Shown: positions 24,717-32,157 of the stretch, one piece after another
Layout: each line of letters begins with the position of its first letter
Position numbering within the stretch: the stretch's first letter is position 1
The notes under the pieces: generated by a model
Told to the model about the DNA's origin: nothing
The model's database searches: none
Seen by the model: only the letters and a program-made list of their open reading frames with translations
Position numbers and translations under genes: made by a program
NCBI RefSeq assembly: GCF_000428845.1
Contig: NZ_AUAS01000022.1
Span: forward strand, 1-41,639
Length of the DNA stretch: 41,639 nt
Origin: Dyadobacter alkalitolerans DSM 23607
GTDB taxonomy: Bacteria > Bacteroidota > Bacteroidia > Cytophagales > Spirosomataceae
Direction: 5' to 3'

Positions 24717-25580
24717 ATGAGAATAGTAGTCCTCGGCGCTTCGGGCCAATTGGGTAGCTGCCTGAAAAAAGTTGCGGCTGAAAGAAATATTACAGATATA
24801 TCATTTCCATCCGAGCAGGATGGTAACATTCTGGATGAAACGCTTCTTGATAAATTATTTGCAGCAGAAAGACCATCATTCGTTATCAACTGCGCAGCCT
24901 ATACTGCGGTTGATAAAGCCGAAGATGAGCAGGATATCTGTCGAAAAGTAAACCGAGACGGAGCTGCCTATATCGCCAAGGCGTGCGCAAACCATAATGC
25001 GGCATTGGTTCATATCTCTACTGATTTTGTCTTTAAAGGCGATGTAACCGGATTATTGACAGAAACAGATCCTGCTGAGCCTGAAAATATCTATGGCTTA
25101 ACCAAATTGGAGGGCGAAGCAGCCATTGCCGAAATTTTACCTGAACACTTTACGCTCCGAACAAGCTGGCTTTACTCTGAATATGGCAACAACTTTGTAA
25201 AAACAATGCTGCGTCTAGGCAAGGAACGTGATCAGCTGGGCGTCATAGTAGATCAGGTGGGCTCTCCTACTTATGCTATTGACCTCGCGGGGGCAATTTT
25301 GGATATCATTGAATCTGGAAGCAAGGAATACGGTATTTACCATTATAGCAACGAGGGCGTGACTTCATGGTACGACTTTGCCAAAGCTGTTTTTGACATC
25401 AGCGGAACCTCGGTCAACTTAAATCCAGTCAAAACTTCGGAATACGTTACCAAAGCGGTTCGCCCCGCTTATTCAGTAATGGATAAATCTAAAATCAAGA
25501 CGACATTCTCTATTCAAATTCCTTATTGGAGAGACAGCCTTGCAGAATGTTTGCAGCGGCTTGCAGCAGAGCAGCAATAA
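24717..25580 (+). CDS. rfbD: dTDP-4-dehydrorhamnose reductase
   Basis: The 287-residue short-chain reductase has VVLGASGQLGSCLKK (NADPH-binding, about 4-18), INCAAYTAVDKAEDE (about 58-72), STDFVFKG (about 101) and YGLTKLEGE (about 126-134, with the Tyr-x3-Lys pair). It makes dTDP-L-rhamnose, the last step of the pathway whose other three genes lie 1.7-6 kb upstream. It meets the minus-strand wzi gene with no spacer: its stop ends at 25580 and the convergent stop begins at 25581. Confidence 0.96.
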   Translation: MRIVVLGASGQLGSCLKKVAAERNITDISFPSEQDGNILDETLLDKLFAAERPSFVINCAAYTAVDKAEDEQDICRKVNRDGAAYIAKACANHNAALVHISTDFVFKGDVTGLLTETDPAEPENIYGLTKLEGEAAIAEILPEHFTLRTSWLYSEYGNNFVKTMLRLGKERDQLGVIVDQVGSPTYAIDLAGAILDIIESGSKEYGIYHYSNEGVTSWYDFAKAVFDISGTSVNLNPVKTSEYVTKAVRPAYSVMDKSKIKTTFSIQIPYWRDSLAECLQRLAAEQQ

Positions 25581-27089
25581 TTAAAATGACAGATTCTTTC
25601 GGATTGAGAGCATCAGTCCGAAAGAATCGTCAAAAAACTCGCCTGAATCAGCCGAAACTGCACCTTTAATAACTGAGCCACCTAGCCATTCTACCTGCTT
25701 TTCAAGACCGACAACTCCGGAAAATTGGAGCAATTTGCTTGGTAATGGAACATCGTAAGTTCCCTGATTACTTGAAAGTGACAATTTAGTAGTCCAGATA
25801 GCACCACCTAGCTTGCCTTTCATTCCTGTGTGCACAACCCAAACCCGGTTATTGTTAGTAAAAAAATCAGCGTATCTCGGCCAATCATTTTCTGACTGTG
25901 GGGTAATAAAAGGTGTCCCCAATCCCCTTCCATAATAGGACCATCCGTCCCTTACTTGGGCATTGTTGAAGTAATCGTCTTTCCCCCGGATAGCATTGCC
26001 ATCAACTGCTTCACTCCCACCCTGACTCTTGGTATACAATAATTCGAATGTCAGTTTATCCAATGTGAAATTTCTAGCTTCTTGGTTTTTCATGGTAAAC
26101 GTCACGCCATTTAATCCATCCTTGACATTATTTAGATAAAAAAGCGATCCGTCTTCAATCAGGTTTTGGCGATAGAAAAGTATGTTGACGGATTTTAAAT
26201 TCAGCTCTAAACCGAAGTCAAGGCTCGCTACATGGTTACCAATTCTGTTTTCCGCGTCGAATGATGAAATTCCATCTGTGCCCTTTTTCGGCTTGAATCC
26301 GGTAATCACATACCAGTATTTATCAAGACCGTTGGGCATTTGGCCATTCTCTGTAAAATAGGGTGATTTACCGCCCCACTGCACTGCATGATTGAAACCT
26401 CCGTGCAGCTGCACCGTTCCGGTTGGCTTTCCTAAGCGAACGAACAATCCTTTATTATGCAGCTTTAATTCGCTTGTCACCGGCCTTTTGCCGTCTAACA
26501 AACCATCAGAATAAAAGCCTTTGAAATAGATAAAATTCTCGATTAAAGGAACATAATTTTCAAAACCCAGTTGTATACGCGGAACAGGAAGCGCGTTGCC
26601 CGACCACATATAAGAACCCGTTCCAAGTTCATTATCGTTGAATCCAACATATTGTTTGCGCCTTCCGACAGTAAGCTGAAAGCTTTTGAATGCAAGGCCT
26701 GCATACGTTTGGGGAATTAGGAATTTACTGTGCGCTGCGCCGTTAGCCACAAACTCCGCTCCATATACTACAGACCAATTAGATTTGGACTGAGGATCTT
26801 TTGATAAAAATTTCCTGGCTTCCACTCCGGCACGTATGCTGAGTATCTGACCTGAGTTCGGCACTATGCCCCATTGATTTGCATGAAACCAAAAAGGCGT
26901 CTTGGAAGAAGTTGAACCGTAACCGGCAAACTCTACCCAGGCCTTTCCTCCGGAAGTTATTTCGTTGGTGTCGCCTTGCGTCGTTTGATCTTGAAAAACT
27001 ACTCTTACCGGAGGCATGCCGTGTGTTAAGCCAGGCAGTGTTGCCACCAATATAACGACAATCAAGTGTAGAAATCGGAGAGTACACAT
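25581..27089 (-). CDS. Wzi-family capsule assembly protein, paralogue 2
   Basis: The ATG at 27089 gives 502 residues with a signal peptide (LRFLHLIVVILVATLPGLTHG). The barrel-like body shares landmarks with paralogue 1: TPFWFHANQWG, WSGNALPVPRIQL, LFVRLGKPTG, HGGFNHAVQWGG, RIGNHVASLD and YLNNVKDGLNG. It is an outer-membrane protein presumed to hold or assemble surface polysaccharide. Being on the opposite strand with its own upstream region, it is probably regulated separately from the main locus. It may serve the same polymer at another stage, or another polymer. Confidence 0.88.
   Translation of the reverse strand: MCTLRFLHLIVVILVATLPGLTHGMPPVRVVFQDQTTQGDTNEITSGGKAWVEFAGYGSTSSKTPFWFHANQWGIVPNSGQILSIRAGVEARKFLSKDPQSKSNWSVVYGAEFVANGAAHSKFLIPQTYAGLAFKSFQLTVGRRKQYVGFNDNELGTGSYMWSGNALPVPRIQLGFENYVPLIENFIYFKGFYSDGLLDGKRPVTSELKLHNKGLFVRLGKPTGTVQLHGGFNHAVQWGGKSPYFTENGQMPNGLDKYWYVITGFKPKKGTDGISSFDAENRIGNHVASLDFGLELNLKSVNILFYRQNLIEDGSLFYLNNVKDGLNGVTFTMKNQEARNFTLDKLTFELLYTKSQGGSEAVDGNAIRGKDDYFNNAQVRDGWSYYGRGLGTPFITPQSENDWPRYADFFTNNNRVWVVHTGMKGKLGGAIWTTKLSLSSNQGTYDVPLPSKLLQFSGVVGLEKQVEWLGGSVIKGAVSADSGEFFDDSFGLMLSIRKNLSF
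25592..25628 (-). terminator. 12-bp hairpin within the end of wzi paralogue 2
   Basis: GATTCTTTCGGA and TCCGAAAGAATC pair perfectly over 12 bp around a 13-base loop, inside the last codons of the minus-strand gene. Read on that strand the stem is followed by TGTCATTTTAATTATT, so it could be an intrinsic terminator built into coding sequence because the convergent genes leave no spacer. Confidence 0.55.
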
Positions 27090-27264
27090 CAATATAGAAG
27101 CGGTTAATGTTGAGGTTTAACAGTTTGATGGTATAAGTTCCTAAATAATGGAGCGGTAAAGATAATAGCCGGCAACTATAAATTGCGTACTGCCAGCCCA
27201 CCCGTTCATCCCAATTTTCACCCCACATGCTAAAACAATGTAAAAACCGTTCTATTTTTACCGC

Positions 27265-27304
27265 GGCACGCTGCCGGTGGTACGTTACCCGGTGGCACGC
27301 TGCC
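27265..27304. promoter_or_regulatory. Three tandem 11-bp dyads, candidate operator array
   Basis: GGCACGCTGCC (27265-27275), GGTACGTTACC (27279-27289) and GGCACGCTGCC (27294-27304) lie 14 and 15 bp apart. Each is a GGYA-N3-TRCC dyad. The middle copy differs by changes on both arms that keep the symmetry, which suggests selection for a dimeric DNA-binding protein. They lie between the divergent wzi and symporter transcripts, about 52 bp before the small-protein ATG. Confidence 0.5.
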
Positions 27305-27356
27305 CCATAACACAATGCCTGGCTGCCAGCAGCCTTAATCCCCGAACCCGCTCTTG

Positions 27357-27524
27357 ATGAATGTAAACGAAAATAGCCCGCAGGACGGGGATAGCAAAAA
27401 ACTGGTTGACCGCGACGGCTTACCCCCATTTGTCAAAAGCTGGAAACAGCTTTATCAGCTGCTTATTGGCACGCTCATTCTGCTGATTGTCCTCTTCTAT
27501 TTATTTATGAAACACTTTCAATGA
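27357..27524 (+). CDS. Small single-span membrane protein coupled to symporter
   Basis: This 55-residue ORF has a charged N-terminus rich in Asp, Asn and Lys, then SWKQLYQLLIGTLILLIVLFYLFMKHF, one strong membrane helix ending in KHFQ (about 33-55). Its TGA stop overlaps the symporter ATG (ATGA at 27521-27524), so translation is almost certainly coupled. Small one-helix proteins preceding sodium symporters occur elsewhere, and as I recall also in Bacteroidota; a subunit or assembly factor is the likely role. The conserved-looking core is SWKQLY plus the helix. Confidence 0.8.
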   Translation: MNVNENSPQDGDSKKLVDRDGLPPFVKSWKQLYQLLIGTLILLIVLFYLFMKHFQ

Positions 27525-29224
27525 GCTCGCTGGACTGGATTGTACTCTCACTCACACTGATATTTGTTGTTGCCTACGGGATTTATCGCAGCCGCGAGAA
27601 GCATACGATGGACTCGTTTTTATTGGCCGGGCAGTCCATGCCCTGGTATCACGTAACGCTGTCATTGATGGCCACGCAGGCCAGTGCTATCACGTTTTTA
27701 TCTGCTCCGGGTCAGGCTTATACGGACGGCATGCGGTTTGTGCAGTTCTATTTTGGGTTGCCGCTTGCTATGGTGGTACTTTGCATCACATTTGTTCCCA
27801 AATTTGGCCAGCTTAAAATATTTACGGCCTACGAGTTCCTGGAAAGGCGCTTTGACCTTCGAACGCGCGCGCTTACTTCGTTTCTTTTTCTTTTGCAGCG
27901 CGGACTTTCCACAGGGCTTTCCATCTATGCGCCTTCGCTGATTCTTTCTGCTATCCTGGGCTGGGACATCATGTGGACCAATATTATCTCCGGGGGCATT
28001 GTCATGCTCTATACCATTGCAGGCGGCAGCCGCGCGGTTTCTCACACGCACTTGCAGCAGATGGGCATTATCACGGTTGGAATGGTGATTGCCGGCGTAA
28101 TGGTTGTTCGTTTTTTGCCTGATGATGTCTCCTTTGGTGATGCGCTGCACGTGGCCGGTAAGATGGGCAAGATTAATCTGATTGATTTTACTTTTGATTT
28201 AAACAACCGTTATAATGTTTGGTCCGGGCTGATCGGTGGTTTCTTTCTGCAACTCTCCTATTTTGGAACGGACCAGTCGCAGGTCGGGCGGTTTTTGACG
28301 GGAAGCTCTCAGGGACAAAGCAAGCTGGGGCTGGCCATGAATGGTCTTTTAAAGATTCCTATGCAGTTTATGATCCTGCTGGTGGGCGTTTTGGTTTTTG
28401 CATTTTATCAGTTTACAAATCCGCCGCTGTTCTTTAACGAAACGGCCGTGGAGCAGGTCAGAAAAACGCAGTATGCCGCCGAGTACCAAAAGCTCGAAAC
28501 CCGCCACGATGCCATCCAAGCCGCTAAGCGCCCGCATGTGATGGAGCTGACGCGCGCGCTGAAAAAAGATGATGAGCCCGCCATTGAACAGTCCGGCACT
28601 GCATTGGCAAAAATTGAAACCCAGGTTCAGGATGTGCGCAAACAGGCCGGAGCTGTGCTTTCCAAGGCCAATGGAGCGGAAATCAATGATGTAAACTATA
28701 TTTTTCTGCGGTTTGTGATCGATTACCTGCCCGTAGGAATGGTCGGTTTACTGATTGCGGTGATCCTGCTTGCCTCAATGGGCTCGGTAGCATCCGCCTA
28801 CAACTCGCTGGCTTCTTGCAGCATTGTGGATATTTACAAACGGATGGTGCATAAAGACGATGATTCGCGCAATTATGTGGCAGCCTCCCGCTGGGCAACA
28901 TTCTTCTGGGGCATCTTCTGCATTGGCGTAGCGCAGTATGCCTCCCGGCTGGGCAGTATGATCGAGGCCGTTAACATTCTGGGTTCATTGTTTTATGGCG
29001 TGATCCTGGGCATATTCCTGGTTGCTTTCTATTTCCCCAAAATAGGAAGCAGGGCTGTGTTTTTTGCCAGTATACTGGGTGAAATATTTGTGGTTCTCAG
29101 CTACTGGCTGGATCTGACTGCCTTTCTATGGCTTAACCTGATCGGCTGCGCCCTTGTTATATTCTTTGCCCTGATCCTTGAAAAGATCTGGCCCCAACCC
29201 GCCCAAGAGGTGAATGCGTTGTAA
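27521..29224 (+). CDS. Sodium:solute symporter (SSS family)
   Basis: The 567-residue protein has about 13 membrane helices. SSS signatures include SFLLAGQSMPWYHVTLSLMA (about 31-50), YEFLERRF (about 104-111), a YTIAGGSRAV block and LLASMGSVASAYNSLASCS (about 412-430). A charged helical segment of about 80 residues (roughly 305-386, with repeated Lys, Glu, Ala and Gln) interrupts the usual core between membrane helices and looks like a coiled cytoplasmic or periplasmic arm. The substrate cannot be predicted; relatives carry sugars, sialic acid, proline or iodide. It is G+C-rich (37 of 60 at 28021-28080), unlike the polysaccharide genes. Confidence 0.92.
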   Translation: MSSLDWIVLSLTLIFVVAYGIYRSREKHTMDSFLLAGQSMPWYHVTLSLMATQASAITFLSAPGQAYTDGMRFVQFYFGLPLAMVVLCITFVPKFGQLKIFTAYEFLERRFDLRTRALTSFLFLLQRGLSTGLSIYAPSLILSAILGWDIMWTNIISGGIVMLYTIAGGSRAVSHTHLQQMGIITVGMVIAGVMVVRFLPDDVSFGDALHVAGKMGKINLIDFTFDLNNRYNVWSGLIGGFFLQLSYFGTDQSQVGRFLTGSSQGQSKLGLAMNGLLKIPMQFMILLVGVLVFAFYQFTNPPLFFNETAVEQVRKTQYAAEYQKLETRHDAIQAAKRPHVMELTRALKKDDEPAIEQSGTALAKIETQVQDVRKQAGAVLSKANGAEINDVNYIFLRFVIDYLPVGMVGLLIAVILLASMGSVASAYNSLASCSIVDIYKRMVHKDDDSRNYVAASRWATFFWGIFCIGVAQYASRLGSMIEAVNILGSLFYGVILGIFLVAFYFPKIGSRAVFFASILGEIFVVLSYWLDLTAFLWLNLIGCALVIFFALILEKIWPQPAQEVNAL

Positions 29225-29628
29225 GTAACTGCCTGGCGCGCGCAGCAAGCTCCCCTGAATATTGCAATCCTTAGCACATTCTGGGAGCGCGCAAGGTTTG
29301 TGCACAATTTCTTTTAAAATTTTGATTATTAGAAGAAGATTGCTTGGCAGTCTAAATTTTTACCGGTTACCCTGAAACTATTCCGGGTTTTAAATCCTTA
29401 ATAAGTACAATCCAAGAACCATGGCGAACTGCTTTCACGGCTATTATGTCACCGTTTGTATACAAAATTTTTTCATCCTGAACCGTTTATGTATCCCTTA
29501 ACCCACCCAGTAATTTTCCAGTCAAGCTTAGATTTTATTTCTACCGACAGCTGGCGACCGGGTCCCGTTCTTTACCTCGGCGCTACCAAAGCGTCAATAT
29601 CTATCTGTTTCATAAAATAAAAATCTAC
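29225..29628. other. Intergenic region between symporter and efflux operon
   Basis: No gene is seen here. Just after the symporter stop, GCTCCC (29249-29254) pairs with GGGAGC (29283-29288) and flanking GCGC tracts extend it, an imperfect terminator-like stem with a 28-base loop. A 10-bp palindrome, TTGTGCACAA, lies at 29298-29307. The rest includes the palindrome at 29455 and presumably the promoter of the efflux genes, though no clear TAnnTTTG box was found. Confidence 0.5.
29455..29466. promoter_or_regulatory. 12-bp palindrome upstream of efflux operon
   Basis: TTTGTATACAAA is perfectly symmetrical and lies 162 bp before the TolC-like gene. It could be the operator of a TetR- or MarR-type efflux regulator; no such gene is in the window. 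Confidence 0.35.
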
Positions 29629-30990
29629 ATGAAGTATTGGTCTAAGCCACAAAAAACAATGCGTTTGGCGCTTAGCTCGGCACTGCTTTCACTCACTTCT
29701 TTTTGCCCGATATTTTCTCAGGCCATTCAGGAAAGTTCCAAAGAGGCGCCCTTATTGGAGCAGGCAACTTTGCAGGCGGTTGTTGACTACGCCATTAAAA
29801 ACCAGCCCATTGTTCAGCAATCGCTGATCGATGAGCGGATTACCGAAAATCAGATCCGCAGCAGGCTTGCCGACTGGTATCCGCAGATCAATTTCAATTA
29901 TAACCTGCAACACAACTTTATCGTGCAGACCAGCATTATTGCCGGTAATCCCGTAAAGCTTGGTGTCAGCAACATTTCAGCAGCGCAGTTCACATTATCG
30001 CAGCAGATCTTCAACCGCGATGTGCTTTTGGCAAACCAGACTAAAAGAGACGTGCTCTTACAGGCCAGCCAGAACACTTCCTTTAATAAGACTGACATTG
30101 CTGTGAATGTTTCCAAAGCATTTTATGATGTGCTGGCAACGACCCAGCAGATTGATGTAGCTCAGGAAGACATTCAGCGCCTGGAAAGAAGCTTAAAGGA
30201 TGCAGAAAATCAATACAAGTCAGGAATTGCTGATAAAATCGATTTTAAGCGTGCTACCATTTCGCTTAATAATACCAAAGCCAGCAAGAAAAGCAATGAG
30301 GAGCTTTTGAAAGCCAAGCTCGATTATCTGAAATCCTTAATGGGTTACCCATCCGACAAGCAACTAGCGATCGCCTATGATACATTGCAGATGGAACGGG
30401 AGATATCGCTGGATACGCTGCAAACTCTGGATCTGAATTCACGGATAGAATTTCAGCTGCTGAGCACGCAGAAGAAGCTTTTGGAAGCTAACCTTCAATA
30501 TAACAAATGGAGCTATCTGCCTAACATTTCGCTCAACGGGGCTTACAATTTGAACTTTCAGAATAACCAGTTTACCGATCTTTACAACAAGAATTACCCC
30601 AATTCATTCGGACTGCTGACGCTGTCATTGCCCCTTTACCAGGGCGGCAAAAGAAAGGCCAACACCAAAGCCGCAGAATGGCAGATCAAAAGACTTGATT
30701 GGGACATAAAAGGCCTTCAAATGAATGTGAGTGCTGAATACTCGCAGGCGCTGGGTAATTACAAAGGCAATCTGACGAATCTGCTTGCCCAGAAAGACAA
30801 TATGGATCTCGCGCGCGAAGTATACGATGTGATCCAGCTCCAATATAAATCAGGCATTAAAACCTATCTGGAAGTAGTAACCTCGGAGACGGACCTGCGA
30901 TTGGCACGCATCAGTTATTACAATGCGCTCTACCAGACTCTGGCCAGTAAGATCGATGTGCAAAAAGCCCTTGGGCAAATGAACTATTAA
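29629..30990 (+). CDS. TolC-family outer-membrane efflux protein
   Basis: The 453-residue protein has a signal peptide (LALSSALLSLTSFCPIFSQA) and two OEP repeats of long amphipathic helices: about 50-240 (with ADWYPQINFNYNLQHN and ISAAQFTLSQQIFN) and about 260-450 (with NKWSYLPNISLNGAYNLNF and LTLSLPLYQGGKRKA). It forms the trimeric outer-membrane exit duct of the efflux pump. Placing the TolC gene before the adaptor and pump genes differs from the common adaptor-pump-TolC order but is frequent in Bacteroidota. The adaptor gene starts 19 nt after its stop. Confidence 0.93.
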   Translation: MKYWSKPQKTMRLALSSALLSLTSFCPIFSQAIQESSKEAPLLEQATLQAVVDYAIKNQPIVQQSLIDERITENQIRSRLADWYPQINFNYNLQHNFIVQTSIIAGNPVKLGVSNISAAQFTLSQQIFNRDVLLANQTKRDVLLQASQNTSFNKTDIAVNVSKAFYDVLATTQQIDVAQEDIQRLERSLKDAENQYKSGIADKIDFKRATISLNNTKASKKSNEELLKAKLDYLKSLMGYPSDKQLAIAYDTLQMEREISLDTLQTLDLNSRIEFQLLSTQKKLLEANLQYNKWSYLPNISLNGAYNLNFQNNQFTDLYNKNYPNSFGLLTLSLPLYQGGKRKANTKAAEWQIKRLDWDIKGLQMNVSAEYSQALGNYKGNLTNLLAQKDNMDLAREVYDVIQLQYKSGIKTYLEVVTSETDLRLARISYYNALYQTLASKIDVQKALGQMNY

Positions 30991-31009
30991 ATCGAAAAAT
31001 ACCCCTATT

Positions 31010-32119
31010 ATGTTCTCAAATAAATTACCATACTTTTCAGCAGCACTGTTTCTGGGCATTCTGAGCTCTTGCGGAGATAAAAAAGAGCAGCAGCAGCAAG
31101 CAGCAGCTCCCCCGGCCGTGCCGGTCTCACTTGTAGCTGTGACGACCGCGGATGCAACTTATTACGACGAATATCCAGGCACGGTAACCGCGCTGAACGA
31201 AATAGAGCTGCGGCCGCAGGTTACAGGCTTTATCACGGGCATTCATTTTAAGGACGGCTCCCGCGTAAGAAAGGGTCAGCTGCTTTATTCTATCGATGCG
31301 CAGCTTTATAATGCCAATTATGATCAGGCTGTTGCTAACCTTAATGTTCAGCAAGCCAATCTGGCCCGCGCTCAGAAGGATGCTGACCGCTACCATGAGC
31401 TTGAAAAAAATGATGCTGTAGCCAAACAGCTTGTTGATAACGCAGATGCAGCCCTGGAAGTAGCCAAAAGACAAGCTGAGGCGGCCAAGGCAAACATTCA
31501 GGCGGTTCAAACGAGTGTAAACTATACCAAAGTGACTGCTCCATTTGATGGTGTGATTGGCATCTCGATGGTGAAAGTGGGCGCGGCTGTAACGGCTGGC
31601 CAGACCGTTCTGAACACTGTTTCAACCGACACCCAGTTGGCCGTTGATTTCAATGTGGACCAAAGAGAAATCTACCGGTTTTCGACATTGATGAAAAACG
31701 CAAAGGCGGCTGATTCCACATTCACTTTGAAATTTGGAAACGATATTTTTCCTGCGACAGGCAAAATCGCCTTGATCGATCGCGCTGTTGACCCGCAAAC
31801 AGGGACTATTAAAACCAGGCTGGTTTTTCCAAACAAAGACAACCGGCTGCGCTCGGGCATGAGCGGAACTGTGCGCGTGCTTAATAACGCTGCTACCAAA
31901 TCTGTGGTAATCCCCTATAAGGCAGTTACTGAGCAGCTGGGTGAATTCTTTGTGTATGTGGCTGGTGACAGCAGCAAAGTAAGTCAGCGCCGGATTGTGC
32001 TGGGAACATCCCTGGGAGCCAACGTAATCATTAAAGAAGGGCTGAAAGAAGGAGAAAAGATTGCCGTCGAAGGCGTTCAGAACCTGAGAGAAGGCGCAGT
32101 TATTAAAGAGGGAAAATAA
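31010..32119 (+). CDS. RND efflux periplasmic adaptor lipoprotein
   Basis: The 369-residue protein has a lipobox LSSC (Cys 21), then a Gln/Ala/Pro linker. The adaptor (membrane fusion) domains follow: lipoyl half LRPQVTGFITGIHFKDGSRVRKGQLLYSID (about 67-96), a helical hairpin (about 100-160), the second lipoyl half VTAPFDGVIGISMVKVGAAV, and a beta-barrel and membrane-proximal domain to the C-terminus. It links the pump to the TolC duct and is anchored by lipid in the inner membrane. Confidence 0.95.
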   Translation: MFSNKLPYFSAALFLGILSSCGDKKEQQQQAAAPPAVPVSLVAVTTADATYYDEYPGTVTALNEIELRPQVTGFITGIHFKDGSRVRKGQLLYSIDAQLYNANYDQAVANLNVQQANLARAQKDADRYHELEKNDAVAKQLVDNADAALEVAKRQAEAAKANIQAVQTSVNYTKVTAPFDGVIGISMVKVGAAVTAGQTVLNTVSTDTQLAVDFNVDQREIYRFSTLMKNAKAADSTFTLKFGNDIFPATGKIALIDRAVDPQTGTIKTRLVFPNKDNRLRSGMSGTVRVLNNAATKSVVIPYKAVTEQLGEFFVYVAGDSSKVSQRRIVLGTSLGANVIIKEGLKEGEKIAVEGVQNLREGAVIKEGK

Positions 32120-32157
32120 TCCTTCGCTCTTTTACTAAATATTATAATCCAGTAAAA

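Noticed and set aside
26779..27429. Minus-strand 216-codon frame overlapping the start of wzi paralogue 2 and its upstream region.
   Set aside because: It overlaps the secure wzi frame and the operator-like array and shows no protein-like features.
29410..29520. Short frame beginning at an ATG near 29420.
   Set aside because: It has only 26 codons, no signal, and no coupling to the TolC-like gene.
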